Assembly (NCBI GenBank): GCA_964595455.1 | Contig: CAZQQL010000087.1 | Span: 1 to 13,095 of the forward strand | Reading direction: 5' to 3' | Source of the DNA: DAOUEG01 sp964595455 | GTDB lineage: Bacteria; Chloroflexota; Dehalococcoidia; Dehalococcoidales; RBG-16-60-22 | Length of the DNA: 13,095 bases | Shown: positions 5,903-12,690 of the stretch, one piece after another | Layout: each line of letters opens with the position of its first letter | How positions within the stretch are numbered: the stretch's first letter is position 1 | Made by a program: the position numbers and the translations under genes | The notes under the pieces: generated by a model | Database searches by the model: none | Told to the model about the DNA's origin: nothing | The model's input: the letters and a program-made list of their open reading frames with translations, nothing else

Positions 5903-7111
5903 CTATCCCAGACCTTCTTTTCTCAGGATGTCCGCCTTGTCGGTCTTCTCCCAGGGCAGGTCGATGTCCGTCCGGCCAAAGTGGCCGTACGCCGCTGTCT
6001 GCCGGTAGATGGGCCGTCTGAGCTCAAAGTTCTGGATAATAGCGCCCGGCCGGAGGTCGAAGTGCTTGTTGATGAGGGCCTTGATGACATCGATATCAAT
6101 CTTGTTCGTCCCGAAAGCCTCGATGGAAACCGACAGCGGGTGCGCCTTGCCGATGACGTAGGCCACCTGGATCTCCAGCCGGTCCGCCAGTCCCGCCGCA
6201 ACGATGTTCTTGGCGATGTAGCGCGCCATGTAGGAGCCGGAGCGGTCCACCTTGGTGCAGTCCTTGCCGGAAAACGCGCCGCCGCCGTGACGGGCGATGC
6301 CGCCGTAGGTATCGACGATGATTTTGCGTCCGGTAAACCCGGTATCCGAGACCGGCCCGCCGATGACGAACCGCCCCGTCCCGTTCACGTAGTATTTCGT
6401 CCCTTCGTCGACGAGTTCCGCAGGCAGCGTGGGTATTATGACCTTTTCAATGATATCTTTTTTGATGGTCTCGAGATCGACGTCATCATCATGCTGGGCG
6501 CCGATGACCACATTATCGATCCGCTTGGGCACTCCCTTGACATACTGGACCGTGACCTGGGACTTTCCGTCCGGCCTGAGGTACGGCAGCGTGCCGCCCT
6601 TCCTGACCGAGGCGAGCTTGCGGCAGAGCCGGTGCGCCAGGGAAATGGTCAGCGGCATGAGTTCCGGGGTCTCATTGCAGGCAAAGCCCACCATCATGCC
6701 CTGGTCGCCGGCGCCGATCTCGTCGAGGTGGCTGACCCCGGCGCTCTCCTTGGCTTCCTGGGACTTACTGACGCCCTGGTCGATGTCCGTCGACTGCTCA
6801 TTGATAGAGACCACTACGCCGATGGATTTTGCATCGAAGCCGTACTCGGGCTTGGTATAGCCGATCTTCGTGACCACGTCCCGGACGATCTTCGGGACAT
6901 CGACATAGGTCGAAGTCGTTATCTCACCGAGGACGACCACCAAGCCCCGCGTCGTCGCCACTTCACAGGCAACCCGTCCGAACGGGTCCTTGGCCATGAT
7001 GTCGTCAAGAATAGCATCGGATATCTGGTCGCATATCTTGTCGGGATGGCCTTCGGTGACGGACTCGGATGTTAATACATAATTCTTCGACGTGTAGAAA
7101 CTGTTGGACAT
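5903..7111 (-). CDS. metK: S-adenosylmethionine synthetase
   Basis: This 402-residue MetK (methionine adenosyltransferase) makes S-adenosylmethionine from methionine and ATP. It carries EGHPDK with catalytic H22, the K-binding E50 region, the adenosine/triphosphate hexapeptide GAGDQG (133-138), the GGGAFSGKD phosphate loop (276-284) followed by KVDRS, and the C-terminal DLPWE. Length is normal for bacteria, unlike the divergent archaeal enzyme, so this gene argues for a bacterium. The ATG at 7109-7111 has GGAGG (7123-7127) with a rather long 11-nt spacing. It lies downstream of ahcY on the same strand, the usual activated-methyl-cycle pairing. A 181-bp repeat-rich gap separates them, so co-transcription is possible but may be attenuated. 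Confidence 0.97.
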   Translation of the reverse strand: MSNSFYTSKNYVLTSESVTEGHPDKICDQISDAILDDIMAKDPFGRVACEVATTRGLVVVLGEITTSTYVDVPKIVRDVVTKIGYTKPEYGFDAKSIGVVVSINEQSTDIDQGVSKSQEAKESAGVSHLDEIGAGDQGMMVGFACNETPELMPLTISLAHRLCRKLASVRKGGTLPYLRPDGKSQVTVQYVKGVPKRIDNVVIGAQHDDDVDLETIKKDIIEKVIIPTLPAELVDEGTKYYVNGTGRFVIGGPVSDTGFTGRKIIVDTYGGIARHGGGAFSGKDCTKVDRSGSYMARYIAKNIVAAGLADRLEIQVAYVIGKAHPLSVSIEAFGTNKIDIDVIKALINKHFDLRPGAIIQNFELRRPIYRQTAAYGHFGRTDIDLPWEKTDKADILRKEGLG

Positions 7112-7150
7112 ATCTTATAAATCCTCCGCGGGATAATTCTCTCTTGATTT

Positions 7151-7285
7151 TGGTGGGTTACGCTTTGCTTCACCCACCCTACATTCTTTCGTTGTCGTTC
7201 TAAGGCGCCCTTCGCTCGCGTTGAGTTTGTCAAAGGACGGATCACTCCACCAAGTCTGGTGGGTTACGCTGCGCTCCGCCCACCC
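7151..7285. repeat. intergenic repeat mosaic with two GGTGGGTTACGC hairpins
   Basis: Two direct copies of a palindromic repeat occur. Copy one (7152-7178) has arms GGTGGGT and ACCCACC; copy two (7258-7284) has arms GGTGGG and CCCACC. Both share GGTGGGTTACGCT. Between them, 7205-7240 resembles another dispersed repeat class (CCCTTCGCTCG..TTGTCAAAGGAC). A further stem CCACCA/TGGTGG (7247-7252/7257-7262, 4-nt loop) uses the same bases as the left arm of copy two, so the two folds exclude each other. The block fills most of the ahcY-metK gap. Confidence 0.7.
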
Positions 7286-7292
7286 GCACTGC

Positions 7293-8555
7293 TTACGTTC
7301 CTTCTTCCCAGCTCGCCAGGTATTTTTCCTGCTCGGCGGTCAGGGTATCTATCATGACGCCCATGGCATGGAGCTTGAGGCGGGCGACGTCCTTGTCGAT
7401 TTCATCGGGCACGACGTGTACCTTCGTTTCCAGTTTGCCCTTGTTCTTGACGAGGTACTCCATGCACAGAGCCTGGTTGGCGAAGCTCATATCCATAACA
7501 GAGGCAGGATGTCCTTCGGCGGCGGCCAGGTTGATGAGCCGGCCTTCACCGAGCAGGAAGATGCTCCGTCCGTCTTTGAGCTTGTATTCATCCACAAAGG
7601 TACGGATGTTTTTCTCGCCGGTGGACATTGACTCCAGCGCCGGGATGTTTATCTCCACGTTGAAATGGCCGCTGTTGCAGATCACCGCGCCGTCTTTCAT
7701 GACCTTGAAGTGGTCGGTATCGATGACATGCTTGTCACCGGTGACGGTGATGAAGATATCGCCTATCTTCGCTGCTTCGACCATGGGCATCACCTTGAAA
7801 CCGTCCATGACCGCTTCCAGCGCCTTGACCGGCTTGACCTCGGTGACGACGACATGGGCGCCAAGCCCCTTGGCCCGCATGGCGAGGCCATGACCGCACC
7901 AGCCGTACCCGGCGACGACGACCGTCTTGCCGGCAAAGAGCATGTTGGTGGCCCGAATAACGCCGTCCACCGTGCTCTGCCCGGTGCCGTAGCGGTTATC
8001 GAAGAGGTACTTGGTCTCGGCGTCGTTGACGGCAATGATGGGGTACTTGAGCTTGCCGGACTTGTAGAGGCTCCGCAGCCGGATGACGCCGGTGGTGGTC
8101 TCTTCGCTGCCGCCGATAATGTCTGCCAAAAGGTCCTGCCGTTTGGTATGAAGCTGGGTGACGAGGTCGGCGCCGTCATCGATGGTAAGCTGGGGTTTAT
8201 GGTCGAGCGCGGCGATGAGATGGTTGTAGTAGGTCTTGTCGTCCTCGCCTTTAATGGCGAAAGTAGGAATGCCATACTCGACAAGGGCCGCGGCGACATC
8301 GTCCTGGGTCGAAAGCGGATTGGAGGCGCAGAGGACGAGGTCGGCGCCGCCGGCCTGGAGCGTCAGCGCGAGATTGGCGGTTTCCGTCGTGATATGAAGG
8401 CAGCCGGAGATGCGGACTCCCTTGAGCGGCTTTTCCTGTTCGAAGCGCTCACGGATGAGCTGGATCACCGGCATCTCCCGGAACGCCCAGTCTATCCGCT
8501 GCCGGCCCATGCCGGCCAGCGCTTTATCTTTAACGTCGTACGCGGCGGTTTTCAT
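7293..8555 (-). CDS. ahcY: adenosylhomocysteinase (SAH hydrolase)
   Basis: This 420-residue NAD-dependent enzyme splits S-adenosylhomocysteine into adenosine and homocysteine, relieving inhibition of methyltransferases. Visible features are HITTETA (54-60) in the substrate domain, DDGAD (126-130), EETTTG (151-156), NDAETK..FDNRYGTG (177-192), the Rossmann motif GYGWCG (216-221) with E239 at the end of strand two, NSGHF (294-298) and AAAEGHP with H349. It is the short form. The roughly 40-residue insertion and the KPDHYRY tail of classical enzymes are absent, and the protein ends KYLASWEEGT as in archaeal and thermophilic homologues. The ATG at 8553-8555 has GGAGG at seven bases. metK follows downstream, giving two steps of the methyl cycle. 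Confidence 0.97.
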   Translation of the reverse strand: MKTAAYDVKDKALAGMGRQRIDWAFREMPVIQLIRERFEQEKPLKGVRISGCLHITTETANLALTLQAGGADLVLCASNPLSTQDDVAAALVEYGIPTFAIKGEDDKTYYNHLIAALDHKPQLTIDDGADLVTQLHTKRQDLLADIIGGSEETTTGVIRLRSLYKSGKLKYPIIAVNDAETKYLFDNRYGTGQSTVDGVIRATNMLFAGKTVVVAGYGWCGHGLAMRAKGLGAHVVVTEVKPVKALEAVMDGFKVMPMVEAAKIGDIFITVTGDKHVIDTDHFKVMKDGAVICNSGHFNVEINIPALESMSTGEKNIRTFVDEYKLKDGRSIFLLGEGRLINLAAAEGHPASVMDMSFANQALCMEYLVKNKGKLETKVHVVPDEIDKDVARLKLHAMGVMIDTLTAEQEKYLASWEEGT

Positions 8556-8675
8556 GAGTAATCCTCCAAAAGATTAACAGATACGTACTAATCGTACTTC
8601 ATCGCACTCGCAGATACAATAAAGTTAACTTGTATATTTGCCCCAGAAGCATTGCCATGAACGTCAAAGCCGAAG

Positions 8676-9068
8676 CTAGACCAATCCCCAATCGCGGTAA
8701 CCCTGCCGGATTATTTCACCGTACTGCTGCGAGGGAGGGCTCTGGTCGGACTGTCCCGTCTTGATATAGGTCACAGCCTGGTGTTGAACGCCGTCTTCAT
8801 CGAAGACATTGACATTCGTCCTTGTGTATCCGGGTTCGTGTTTATCGAGCTGCCGCAGGCACGCCTCGGTAACATCGTAGATACCGCCACGGACTTTGTC
8901 TCCCCGGGATGAGAGAAGGCTGGCTTTCCCGCCCCGCAATTCCCGCGACCAGCCGACGAATATCAGCTTATAATTGGGTAGCGTGGCGATAAAGGCAGGT
9001 CTGGCATCCGGGCAGCGTGTTTTCATCTGTTGCTTGCTCAGGTTGCCGGCATATGCGAAATAATACAC
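8676..9068 (-). CDS. gamma-glutamylcyclotransferase-like (GGCT/AIG2-like) protein
   Basis: This 130-residue single-domain protein has the GGCT-like fold signature: N-terminal YFAYAGNLS (3-11), GGIYDVTEACLRQLD (61-75) and the presumed catalytic glutamate E78 in HEPGY. The family releases 5-oxoproline from gamma-glutamyl amines or peptides, but many bacterial members have unknown substrates. The usual YGSN loop reads YAGN here, so one small residue at the substrate pocket is changed. The start is GTG at 9066-9068 with AGAGG just upstream. It is first in the minus-strand metabolic run, 120 bp before ahcY, and could be linked to sulfur/thiol metabolism; that is only a neighbourhood argument. A long hairpin-rich region precedes it. 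Confidence 0.8.
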   Translation of the reverse strand: MYYFAYAGNLSKQQMKTRCPDARPAFIATLPNYKLIFVGWSRELRGGKASLLSSRGDKVRGGIYDVTEACLRQLDKHEPGYTRTNVNVFDEDGVQHQAVTYIKTGQSDQSPPSQQYGEIIRQGYRDWGLV

Positions 9069-9106
9069 GTTACCTCTTCAGCCGTTTTTCGTTCAATGAT
9101 GCTCGT

Positions 9107-9230
9107 GGCGGTGCTCCGTCTCGCCTCCCGGACCGGGAGGACCGGCAACCTGTCAGCAGCCGGGCTCGCCGTGATGCCCGCAGCAGTTCTGGTGTTTTAC
9201 GATTTTTATCATATTGTTACGGAACACCAG
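9107..9230 (-). promoter_or_regulatory. hairpin-rich putative structured leader of the GGCT-like gene
   Basis: From far to near the gene on the minus strand: an 8-bp stem (9189-9196/9223-9230, CTGGTGTT/AACACCAG, 26-nt loop), then CGGGC/GCCCG (9161-9165/9176-9180), CCGGC/GCCGG (9142-9146/9159-9163), and a 7-bp stem with 3-nt loop (9124-9130/9134-9140). The second and third stems share bases 9161-9163, so they exclude each other. Last, GGCG/CGCC (9107-9110/9122-9125) overlaps the 7-bp stem. It matches no riboswitch I know. Strand and function are inferred from position only. Confidence 0.35.
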
Positions 9231-9414
9231 GTACAGCTTGCGGTGCAGCGGCATCGGTACCGACATATTAGTAAAAAAGGCCCGGACCGGCATCTGGAAA
9301 CTCCACCAAAATATTCTGTATCAGTATACCATGTATTATCGGTAAACGGCTGTGCTGAATTTGAAACAGCGACAAAAAAGGGCATATTTTTCAATTTTGT
9401 CATTTTATTGCTAT

Positions 9415-9443
9415 TTGACAGCTATATCGTTTTCTGATAAATT
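9415..9443 (+). promoter_or_regulatory. sigma70-like promoter of the antitoxin-toxin operon
   Basis: A perfect TTGACA (9415-9420), a 17-bp spacer and TAAATT (9438-9443) precede the AbrB-like gene, with a predicted start near 9450 and a very short leader. Antitoxins of this type usually repress their own promoter; I see no clear operator palindrome overlapping it. Confidence 0.7.
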
Positions 9444-9462
9444 AAGGAAATAGAGGCACCCT

Positions 9463-9711
9463 GTGGAGAACATGAAAGCGATACTCAGGGAAGATGGCAG
9501 AATAGTCATTCCGGCTTCATTCCGTAAAGCCCTGGGGCTAAAAGCCGGAGATGAAGTAATACTCATATTGGATGATGGGGAAATCCGTATTTTGAGCGCA
9601 CAACAAGCCATTTCTCACGCTCAGGAACTGGTCCGGAACTATATCCCTGAGGGCAGGAGCCTCTCTGAAGAGCTCATCCGTGAACGGCGGGAAGAATCGT
9701 ACGGTGGCTGA
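9463..9711 (+). CDS. AbrB/MazE-VapB-type antitoxin
   Basis: This 82-residue protein has an N-terminal swapped-hairpin DNA-binding domain (about 4-45: GRIVIPASFRKALGLKAGDEVILILDD is typical) and a charged C-terminal tail (about 50-82) that would wrap the toxin. It should bind and neutralise the PIN toxin encoded next and autoregulate the operon. The GTG at 9463 is preferred because AGAGG (9452-9456) is six bases upstream; the ATG at 9472 matches family N-termini equally well but has poor spacing. The stop overlaps the start of the toxin gene, the usual tight coupling of such pairs. Family is clear; the exact antitoxin class name is not. Confidence 0.88.
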   Translation: MENMKAILREDGRIVIPASFRKALGLKAGDEVILILDDGEIRILSAQQAISHAQELVRNYIPEGRSLSEELIRERREESYGG

Positions 9712-10087
9712 ATCAGTTATCGATGCCTCAGCCCTCCTCGCACTAATCAATGACGAACCAGGGGCTGATGCGATGAGAGAAGCTATTCCCGGCGGCCTCA
9801 TCAGCGCGGTGAACCTTTCCGAGGTAGTAACCAAACTCGCCGATGCCGGAATCCCGGAACCTGTCATCCGTGCCATCCTACAACCGCTCGGCCTTGAGAC
9901 TATTCCCTTCGATGAAGAGCAGGCGTACAAAGCGGGCATGCTGCGGATACCTACAAGGGAGATTGGGCTTTCTTCCGGCGACCGCGCCTGCCTGGGACTG
10001 GCCCAATCGCTCGGGATGGAAGTGCTGACCGCTGACAGGGCCTGGTCGCAGCTTGACCTTGGGGTGCGGGTCAGGGTAATCCGCTGA
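9704..10087 (+). CDS. PIN-domain ribonuclease toxin (VapC-type)
   Basis: This 127-residue PIN domain has the four acidic metal ligands in order: D7 in VIDASALLAL, E40 in NLSEV, D93 in SSGDRACLGLA and D111 in LTADRAW. VapC toxins cut specific tRNAs or rRNA when freed from the antitoxin; the target here is unknown. The GTG at 9704 overlaps the antitoxin stop by 8 bp, giving translational coupling; an earlier in-frame GTG (9680) would add eight residues before the PIN fold. The 3' end overlaps the convergent otsB gene by 17 bp, and no terminator separates them. All catalytic residues are intact, so the toxin is probably functional. Confidence 0.9.
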   Translation: MAESVIDASALLALINDEPGADAMREAIPGGLISAVNLSEVVTKLADAGIPEPVIRAILQPLGLETIPFDEEQAYKAGMLRIPTREIGLSSGDRACLGLAQSLGMEVLTADRAWSQLDLGVRVRVIR

Positions 10088-10889
10088 CCGGCAGCAACGC
10101 CGCCAGCCGCTGCAGAAGCCGCCCTACTTCAGGCGTATCCTTGAGGTAATACCCGGCGCTTGATTGCGAGGTCTCCGGCCCCACGTAAATGCTCCAGCCG
10201 TCCGGCGGCCGGACGACACGGAAACCGTCCTCGTCGGTGGTATCGTCGCCGAGAAAAACGGTCAGAATATCGCTTTTCAGCAGTTTCTCCGAAACCAGGC
10301 GCCGGATCGATTCGACCGCTTTCCCCTTGTCCCAGTCTATCGGCGGGCGTATTTCCCATACTTTCTTTCCCGGAAAAAGCCGGATGGAACCGTTATCGAT
10401 GTACGGCTGCACGGTCTCCCGTACGGTCGTCGCCACCATTTCCACGTCTTCCGGTTTAACGAGGCGGTAGTGGACGCTCATGGAGAACTTCTTGTTCTGG
10501 ATGATGACGCCTTCGGTCGAACGGAACAGTTCGGAGAACCGCTGTGTGAGCCCGGCGATGACGGAGACTGACTTCAGGGCTTCCGGATTGACGTAATCGA
10601 GCTCGGGACCCTCTATTTCCAGCCCGTGGTTCCCGGCATAGTAGATCTCTTCGATACCGACCATGGACTTCACTTCATCCAGGCCGCGCCCGCTGATAAT
10701 GCCGACGCTGACGCCAGGGATTCCTGCCAGGTCAATCAACCGGTCCTTCATTTGAGGAGAAAGGAGAGCTTCTTCCGGGCGGCTGACAATGGGGGTCAGC
10801 GTCCCATCATAGTCTGACAGGAACAGGATATGAGAAGCGGACCGGCAGGCTGTTGAAAAGTCCGTCCAGGCGTCAAAGAAGTATTTCAC
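10071..10889 (-). CDS. otsB: trehalose-6-phosphate phosphatase
   Basis: This 272-residue HAD-superfamily phosphatase removes phosphate from trehalose-6-phosphate. Motif I is DYDGTLTP (26-33, nucleophile D26, acid/base D28), motif II includes IISGR (64-68), the cap domain shows AGNHGLE (85-91), K188 in DKGKA is the motif III lysine, and motif IV is LGDDTTDEDGF (213-223). Length is normal. The start is GTG at 10887-10889 and overlaps the otsA stop in a GTGA arrangement, so translation is coupled. The 3' end runs 17 bp into the convergent PIN toxin gene. With otsA it forms a two-gene pathway for trehalose, a protectant against osmotic, heat and drying stress. Confidence 0.94.
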   Translation of the reverse strand: MKYFFDAWTDFSTACRSASHILFLSDYDGTLTPIVSRPEEALLSPQMKDRLIDLAGIPGVSVGIISGRGLDEVKSMVGIEEIYYAGNHGLEIEGPELDYVNPEALKSVSVIAGLTQRFSELFRSTEGVIIQNKKFSMSVHYRLVKPEDVEMVATTVRETVQPYIDNGSIRLFPGKKVWEIRPPIDWDKGKAVESIRRLVSEKLLKSDILTVFLGDDTTDEDGFRVVRPPDGWSIYVGPETSQSSAGYYLKDTPEVGRLLQRLAALLPVSGLP

Positions 10890-12349
10890 CGTTCACCTTC
10901 CGTAGTATCGATGAGGCTGCGTAACAGGTCTGCGGCCCATCGGTATACATTATGTTCACTTACTCTGGCCCGCATACCGGTCATGCGGCGCCGCCGTTCC
11001 GCTGCGGGCATCTCGACGGCATCCTTGATAGCTCCTGCAAAGGCGGAGGTATAGAACGGATTGACCATGAGGGCTCCGGGCAGTTCCATCGCTGCGCCGG
11101 TGAACTCGCTGAGAATAAGCACGCCGTCGGCGTCGCTCCTGGCGGCGATATACTCCTTGGCGACCAGGTTCATGCCGTCATCCAGGGAACTCACCACGCA
11201 GAAATCCGCCAGCCTCCGTAAGGCGTTCAGCGTCCGGTAGGACAATTGCCCGGCGAGGGGAATGACCGGCTGCCAGTCCCTGCCGGCATAGGCATCATTG
11301 ATGTCATTGATGATCCCCTCGATGCGGTTGCCGAGCCTCTGGTAAGTCCCGATGTCCGACCGGCTGGGCATACCGGCCTGGATGAACACGGTGTTCCCCC
11401 GATAGCCGGGGTTATCATCCAGGAACCGCTCATACGCCAGGAGCCGCTCCGGGATGCCCTTGGTATAGTCCAGCCGGTCCATGCCCAGCCCGATGGTCTT
11501 GCCTTCAAGGCCCAGTTCCTCGACGAGGCGCGCCATCTCGAGCCGTACTTCCGTCGAAGCGGCGTCGTTCGATATCTGCTGGAAGTCGACGCTGATCGGG
11601 AAAGGAGCTACGATTGCAGACAGCCGTTCGTCTCCGGTTATCCGCATGGCGGCGTCATGAAAGTTCCTACATAAATGCCCGGTATGAAAACCGAGGAGGT
11701 CGTTGCCGAGCAAGCCTTCGATGATCTCCCGCCGCCAGGGGCAGGTACGGAAGATGTCCCAGGGCGGCCACGGAATATGCCAGAACTGGCCGATGGTCAG
11801 GTCGGGACGTTCTTCCCGCAGCATCCGCGCCATCAGCGCCAGGTGGTAGTCCTGGATAACAATGAGCGCATCCTGGTCTTCCACTTCCTCCAGCACGGCA
11901 TCGGCAAACTTGCGGTTGACCGCCTGATAGATGTTCCAGTGCTGTTCTTCATACAGGGGAGGCACGAAAGCGACATGGCACAGCGGCCAGAGGGCTTCAT
12001 TGGCGAAACCGAGGTAATAGCCTTCGACCTCTTCCCGGCTGAGCCAGACCCGGCGCAGCGTGTAGGAAGGGCAGTCCGGCGGAACAGCCGTGCGGTCCCG
12101 GTCGTCGACCGCGTTCCGGTCGGCTTCCCCGGAGCCGTGGGCCACCCAGCAACCGCCTGCGGCGCGCAGGACCGGATCGAGGGCTTCGGTGAGTCCTCCG
12201 ACCGGCCGTTTCCAGGCAACATCGTCCCCGGAGAAAAAGTGCTCGTAAGGTTCGCGATTGGAGACGACGACGAGTTTCTTCCCGCCGAGTTTTTCCTCGA
12301 TGAGCGAGCAGAGCCGTTCCCGGTTCCAGATTGCCGTCGATGCCTGCAT
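10886..12349 (-). CDS. otsA: alpha,alpha-trehalose-phosphate synthase (GT20)
   Basis: This 487-residue GT20 glycosyltransferase joins UDP-glucose and glucose-6-phosphate into trehalose-6-phosphate. Conserved sites are VSNREPY (29-35), GGL (51-53), QDYHL (166-170), WHIPWP (190-195), LGFHTG (219-224), RLDYTKG (292-298) and DDGMNLVAKE (390-399). The phosphate-site WxGWxG motif of E. coli OtsA is replaced by CWVAHGSGEAD (67-77). This makes it a divergent subgroup, and a related GT20 activity such as glucosylglycerol-phosphate synthesis cannot be excluded, though coupling to otsB favours trehalose. The ATG at 12347-12349 has GGGAGG at five bases; a TTG 51 bases upstream falls in the promoter -35 box. 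Confidence 0.9.
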   Translation of the reverse strand: MQASTAIWNRERLCSLIEEKLGGKKLVVVSNREPYEHFFSGDDVAWKRPVGGLTEALDPVLRAAGGCWVAHGSGEADRNAVDDRDRTAVPPDCPSYTLRRVWLSREEVEGYYLGFANEALWPLCHVAFVPPLYEEQHWNIYQAVNRKFADAVLEEVEDQDALIVIQDYHLALMARMLREERPDLTIGQFWHIPWPPWDIFRTCPWRREIIEGLLGNDLLGFHTGHLCRNFHDAAMRITGDERLSAIVAPFPISVDFQQISNDAASTEVRLEMARLVEELGLEGKTIGLGMDRLDYTKGIPERLLAYERFLDDNPGYRGNTVFIQAGMPSRSDIGTYQRLGNRIEGIINDINDAYAGRDWQPVIPLAGQLSYRTLNALRRLADFCVVSSLDDGMNLVAKEYIAARSDADGVLILSEFTGAAMELPGALMVNPFYTSAFAGAIKDAVEMPAAERRRRMTGMRARVSEHNVYRWAADLLRSLIDTTEGER

Positions 12350-12372
12350 CGAGACCTCCCGTGATGTAAAAC

Positions 12373-12400
12373 AGGATACCACGGTGAGGTGGTCTGTCAA
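12373..12400 (-). promoter_or_regulatory. sigma70-like promoter of otsAB
   Basis: Read on the minus strand, TTGACA (12400-12395), a 16-bp spacer and TATCCT (12378-12373) precede otsA. Transcription would start near 12366, giving a 17-nt leader with GGGAGG at 12360-12355. otsAB therefore has its own promoter although the zinc-ribbon gene ends only 71 bp upstream. Confidence 0.65.
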
Positions 12401-12420
12401 TGCAGGTTTTAAGCGGGGAT

Positions 12421-12663
12421 TTACCCGAACATGATGTCCAGGAGTGTGCCCAGGTCGTCGCGGCGGCCTTCGAGGATGTCAAGGTTGTAGACCTCGGAGT
12501 AGCCGCAGTTCCGGCAAGAGGCAAAAACGTAGCGGTTATGCTGGATATCGAACAGTCGTGAAAGACCCGTGCCGGACATGGCCAGGCTCTTTACTTCCGC
12601 GCCCCTGTTCTTGCATTTCGCACAGACAAATCTGCTTTCGATTTCGCTCTCGACATCAGTCAT
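12421..12663 (-). CDS. small zinc-ribbon protein
   Basis: This 80-residue protein has two knuckles, C14-x2-C17 (CAKC) and C50-x2-C53 (CRNC), spaced as in the nucleic-acid-binding zinc-ribbon family (DUF2082-like). A conserved-looking centre (SGTGLSRLFDIQHNRYVFASC) and a C-terminal helix (GTLLDIMFG) complete it. Function is unknown; members are small cytoplasmic proteins often annotated as nucleic-acid binding. The ATG at 12661-12663 has GGGGAG upstream. It begins 27 bp after the P-type ATPase gene, so the two are probably one transcript, while otsA downstream has its own promoter. Confidence 0.85.
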   Translation of the reverse strand: MTDVESEIESRFVCAKCKNRGAEVKSLAMSGTGLSRLFDIQHNRYVFASCRNCGYSEVYNLDILEGRRDDLGTLLDIMFG

Positions 12664-12690
12664 GGATATCTCCCCGATAACAAGATGGGC

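Larger units (their letters stand above)
9069..9462. other. 394-bp divergent intergenic region
   Basis: I see no credible gene here. The left half (9107-9230) is GC-rich and holds successive inverted repeats listed separately. The middle has a 10-bp palindrome TCGGTACCGA (9254-9263) and a second exact copy of CCCGGACCGG (9281-9290; first at 9127-9136). The right part is AT-rich with A- and T-runs and ends in the promoter of the antitoxin gene. Open frames cross it on both strands, but they lack ribosome sites and recognisable protein character. Confidence 0.5.

Noticed and set aside
5894..7075. 393-codon open frame antisense to metK
   Set aside because: It covers nearly all of metK on the other strand; metK is certain and the antisense product has low-complexity RP/DVR composition.
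7152..7284. CRISPR-like array from the repeated GGTGGGTTACGC
   Set aside because: Only two copies, palindromic, about 106 bp apart, with no regular spacers and no cas gene nearby.
7112..7292. SAM or SAH riboswitch before metK
   Set aside because: The gap is explained by dispersed repeats and does not show the conserved cores of the SAM or SAH riboswitch classes that I can recall; ahcY's leader (8556-8675) also shows none.
7665..8561. 298-codon open frame antisense to ahcY
   Set aside because: Shadow of a certain gene; no ribosome site or domain.
9030..9437. 135-codon plus-strand frame across the intergenic region
   Set aside because: It starts inside the GGCT-like gene, runs through hairpins and A/T-rich promoter sequence, and shows no family signature or ribosome site.
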